Source: CAYYKK01 sp046351395
GTDB taxonomy: Bacteria; Myxococcota_A; Polyangia; Polyangiales; Polyangiaceae
Assembly: GCA_046351395.1 (NCBI GenBank)
Contig: JAXLYP010000012.1
Coordinates: 124,001-188,000, forward strand
Direction: 5' to 3'
Length of the DNA: 64,000 nt
The position numbers and the translations under genes were made by a program. The number at the start of each line of letters is the position of its first letter. The first letter of the stretch is position 1. A model generated the notes under the pieces. The model made no database searches. It had not been told where the DNA came from and worked only from the letters and a program-made list of their open reading frames with translations. Shown here one piece after another: positions 61,665 through 64,000 of the stretch.

Positions 61665-62426
61665 CTATTTCGCCGAGGCGTGCCAGCGGCGCGTGAGGCG
61701 ACTGCCCAGCGCGCCGACGGCGACGAACATCAGGAGCCCGAGCGCCGACGCGATGCCGACCGCGGCGAAGCTGAGATCGGTGCGGAGCTGCTTGTTCGCC
61801 GTGAGGATCTTGATGCCGAGCCCCGCGTCCTCGTCGTTGAAGCCCGCGACGAACTCGCCGACGATCGTGCCGATCACCGAGAGGCCCGCCGCGATGCGGA
61901 GGCCCGTGAAGACGTTCGGCAGGGCCGAGGGGAGCTCGAGCTTCACGAGGGTCGTGAGGCGGCTCGCGCCGTAGAGCTTGAAGAGATCACGGAGCGCAGG
62001 GTCGACCGAGCGGATGCCGGTGATCGTGTTCGCGATGATGGGGAAAACGCTCACGATGATCGCGCACAGCGTGGAGGCGCGGAGGCCAGCGCCAAACCAG
62101 ATGTTGAGCATCGGCGCGATCGCGATGATCGGCACCGTCTGCAGGAGGATCACGTACGGATAGAACGCGCGCTCCACGAGCCGCGAAGAGGCGAGGACGA
62201 CGCCCGTCCCCACGCCGAGGACGACGCTCGAGCCGAAGCCCAGCAGCGTCGCGGTCGCCGTCGTCACGAACGCGCGCCCGAGGGCGCCCGAGTCACCGAC
62301 GAGGGCCTTCGCGATCGCGGAGGGCGGAGGGAGCAGGTACTCCTTGATGCCGAGCGCTCGGACACCCCCCTCCCAGAGCGCGAGGAACAGCACGAGCGCG
62401 ACGATCGGCGGCAGCACACGCTTCAC
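61665..62426 (-). CDS. ABC transporter permease (SsuC/ThiX/TauC type)
   Basis: 253 residues from GTG 62426, overlapping the ATPase stop by four bases. Six hydrophobic segments typical of the BPD_transp_1 domain, with the EAA-like loop around LFKLYGASRLTTLVKLELPSALPNVFTGLRIA and the N-terminal signature LALWEGGVRALGI. This family works with SsuB-like ATPases and NMT1/THI5-type binding proteins to import sulfonates, nitrate, taurine or thiamine precursors. The likely binding protein is at 58872. Confidence 0.92.
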   Translation of the reverse strand: MKRVLPPIVALVLFLALWEGGVRALGIKEYLLPPPSAIAKALVGDSGALGRAFVTTATATLLGFGSSVVLGVGTGVVLASSRLVERAFYPYVILLQTVPIIAIAPMLNIWFGAGLRASTLCAIIVSVFPIIANTITGIRSVDPALRDLFKLYGASRLTTLVKLELPSALPNVFTGLRIAAGLSVIGTIVGEFVAGFNDEDAGLGIKILTANKQLRTDLSFAAVGIASALGLLMFVAVGALGSRLTRRWHASAK

Positions 62427-63175
62427 GGCGTCGGGCCCTCCAGACCCTTCTGGAGGGCGCCCATCTCGCGCGCGAACTCCGGCGAGCTCCGGGTGACGGC
62501 GTCTCGCCGCGCGGGCAGCGCGATGACGTGGTCCAGGGTGATCCGCGCGGGGCGCGGCGAGAACACGACGGCGCGATCCGCAAGGTAAGCGGCCTCCGCG
62601 ATCGAGTGCGTCACGAAGATCACCGTCATCGCGTGCGCCTGATGGAGCGCGCGTAGCTGATCGTCGAGGCGTTGGCGCGTGATCTCGTCGAGCGCCGCGA
62701 ACGGCTCGTCGAGCAAGAGGAGTCGCGGTCGCGTGACCACGGCGCGCGCGAGCGACGCGCGCATCCGCATCCCGCCCGAGAGCTCGGCGGGGAACCGCGA
62801 CGCTGCGTCGGTGAGGCCGACCTCCGCGATCGCCTCTCTCGCGCGCGCCACGCGCACGGACTTCGCTGCGCCGGAGAGCTCGAGCGGGAGCGCGACGTTG
62901 TCGAGCACGGATCGCCAGGGCAGGAGGTGCGCGTCCTGGAACACGAACGAGAGGTCGCGGGGCGCGCGCGGCCCCTCGAGCTCCAGCGCGCCGCTCGTCG
63001 GGCGGTCGAGGCCCGCGATCATGCGGAGGAGCGTCGACTTTCCGCAGCCGCTCGGCCCGAGGAGCGCGACGAACGCCCCCGCCGCGAACTCGAGCGTCAC
63101 GTCGTCCACGGCGACGACCCCGCCGTCGAACACGCGCCGCAGCGACTTCGCGCGGACGCCGATCGCGGCGCTCAC
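62423..63175 (-). CDS. ABC transporter ATPase (SsuB/ThiZ/TauB type)
   Basis: 250 residues from GTG 63175, overlapping the upstream glycosyltransferase stop by four bases. Complete nucleotide-binding domain: Walker A GPSGCGKST (40-48), Q-loop Gln80, signature ELSGGM (131-136), Walker B LLLLDEPFAALD (152-163) and switch His190 in VTHS. Length and motifs match the nitrate/sulfonate/taurine family. It energises the permease encoded next to it. Confidence 0.95.
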   Translation of the reverse strand: MSAAIGVRAKSLRRVFDGGVVAVDDVTLEFAAGAFVALLGPSGCGKSTLLRMIAGLDRPTSGALELEGPRAPRDLSFVFQDAHLLPWRSVLDNVALPLELSGAAKSVRVARAREAIAEVGLTDAASRFPAELSGGMRMRASLARAVVTRPRLLLLDEPFAALDEITRQRLDDQLRALHQAHAMTVIFVTHSIAEAAYLADRAVVFSPRPARITLDHVIALPARRDAVTRSSPEFAREMGALQKGLEGPTP

Positions 63176-64000
63176 GCGGCCCTCTCCGCGCCGCCCGCGC
63201 CGCGCAGGCCGTCGGCGACGAGGCGGAGCGCGTCCGCCGCCGTCGACGCGAAGACGCGCACGCGCGAGGCCTCCTCGAGCGCGCCGACGAGCCCGCGGGC
63301 CGCCGCGTCGAGATCGAAGCGCTCGCGGCCGATCTCCGCGGCGCGCGCGCCGGTGCGCGCCCGGAGCGCTGGATCCTTCGCGTACCGCTCGCGCGCGTCC
63401 GCGAGGGCGCGCACGTCCCCGGGGGGGACGACGAGCCCGCTCGCGCCGTCCTCGATCTGTTCGCGCACGCCCGCGACGTCCGACGCGACGGCGCCGACGT
63501 GCGCCCCCATCGCCTCGAGGACGCTGCGCGGGAGGCCCTCGTTGCCGTCTACGGCGAGGCGCACACCATCCATGTCGAGCTCCTCGCGCTCGACGCTCGG
63601 AAGGACGAGCGCGTCCGACGCGGAGAGGACCTCGTGCACGTCCGCCACGAAGCCGAGGAACACGAAGCGATCGGCGAGGCCGAGCCGCGCGACGAGCGCG
63701 CGGAGCCAGCCCTCGTACGGCGTCCCGTTGCCGGTGCCGCAGACGAGGTAGCGCGCGCGCACGCCGCGATCCTCGAGCGCGCGCGCCGCGTGGGCGAGGT
63801 GATGCAGTCCCTTGAAGGGGACGAGCGACGAGAGCGACGCGAACACCGTCTCCCCGTCGAGCACGCGCACGCCGCGCTCCTCGAGGCGCGCGCGGGCGAC
63901 CGCGCGATCCACCGGGGCCCGGAAGCTCACGCCGTTGTAGACGACGCGCGCGCGGGGGCGCACCGATGGTGCGAGATCCGCCATCAGCGCGCGCGCGACG
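63172..64000 (-). CDS. Glycosyltransferase family 4-like protein, cut by the window end
   Basis: At least 276 residues are visible; the frame stays open to the last base, and an in-frame ATG at 63984 is probably internal. The visible part is the C-terminal half of a GT-B fold: VYNGVSF, VFASLSSLVPFKGLHHL, YLVCGTGNGTPYEGWL, FLGFVADVHEVLSASDALVLPS, and the sugar-nucleotide motif EGLPRSVLEAMG (the E-x7-E of GT4). It then ends VVPPGDVRALADA plus helices. Its stop overlaps the ABC ATPase start, an odd coupling for a glycosyltransferase. Confidence 0.88.
   Translation of the reverse strand, partial: VARALMADLAPSVRPRARVVYNGVSFRAPVDRAVARARLEERGVRVLDGETVFASLSSLVPFKGLHHLAHAARALEDRGVRARYLVCGTGNGTPYEGWLRALVARLGLADRFVFLGFVADVHEVLSASDALVLPSVEREELDMDGVRLAVDGNEGLPRSVLEAMGAHVGAVASDVAGVREQIEDGASGLVVPPGDVRALADARERYAKDPALRARTGARAAEIGRERFDLDAAARGLVGALEEASRVRVFASTAADALRLVADGLRGAGGAERAA

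Overview
The window is about 64 kb of very GC-rich bacterial DNA with strong G/C third-position bias. Many genes encode lipoproteins with long Ser/Gly/Thr- or Pro-rich linkers. There is a histone-H1-like Lys/Ala/Pro protein, a protein with MopE-type metal-binding repeats, and a PilZ-tailed giant ATPase. Together these point to a myxobacterium-like organism (Myxococcota, most likely class Polyangia). That placement is inferred from gene content; no rRNA or tRNA gene was seen.

Layout. (1) 1-7366: an edge gene, then a minus-strand type VI secretion (T6SS)-accessory module read from 7366 down to 452: needle-like protein, DUF2169/pentapeptide fusion, pentapeptide protein, DUF3540 protein, PAAR-like/S41-peptidase fusion. 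(2) 7471-17123 (minus): an NfeD/YqiJ-like membrane protein, a flotillin and a 2114-residue DUF3686/AAA ATPase with a PilZ-like tail. (3) 17173-25205 (minus): murD and murF, three exported proteins, argF and dinB. (4) 25617-30141: a secreted protein, a TPR lipoprotein coupled to an FMN-dependent 2-hydroxy-acid dehydrogenase, an H1-like protein and Hsp33. (5) 30268-44158 (plus): a second, larger copy of the T6SS-accessory module in the same gene order as (1), preceded by a short VgrG and three tandem needle-like paralogues and followed by another DUF2169 protein, a COMM-domain-like protein and a small protein. (6) 44307-49359: lipoproteins and a three-gene miaE operon. (7) 49498-57376: a large exported beta-helix protein and a surface-polysaccharide operon (methyltransferase, carbamoyltransferase, O-antigen ligase-like). 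(8) 57426-64000: an alpha/beta-hydrolase lipoprotein, an NMT1/THI5-type ABC transporter whose binding protein is separated from its permease and ATPase, a DUF347 membrane protein, a His-rich lipoprotein and a glycosyltransferase cut by the window end.

The most interesting material is the pair of inverted T6SS-accessory modules. VgrG appears split: one protein carries the gp27/gp5 base and ends before the needle, and separate proteins carry a needle-like region with variable C-termini. In both modules the PAAR-like tip is fused to an S41 peptidase domain with an intact Ser/Lys dyad. DUF2169 proteins (a T6SS adaptor/chaperone family) and pentapeptide-repeat proteins travel with it, and the larger module also encodes a COMM-domain-like protein, a fold best known from eukaryotes. 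No T6SS sheath, baseplate or ClpV gene lies in the window, so these would be orphan cargo islands served by a machine encoded elsewhere.

A caution: at least five otherwise convincing genes (flotillin twice, vgrG, a DUF2169 gene, a small gene, miaE) are broken by frame changes, each equal to one extra or two missing bases. This many lesions in one window suggests residual sequencing indels at least as much as real decay.
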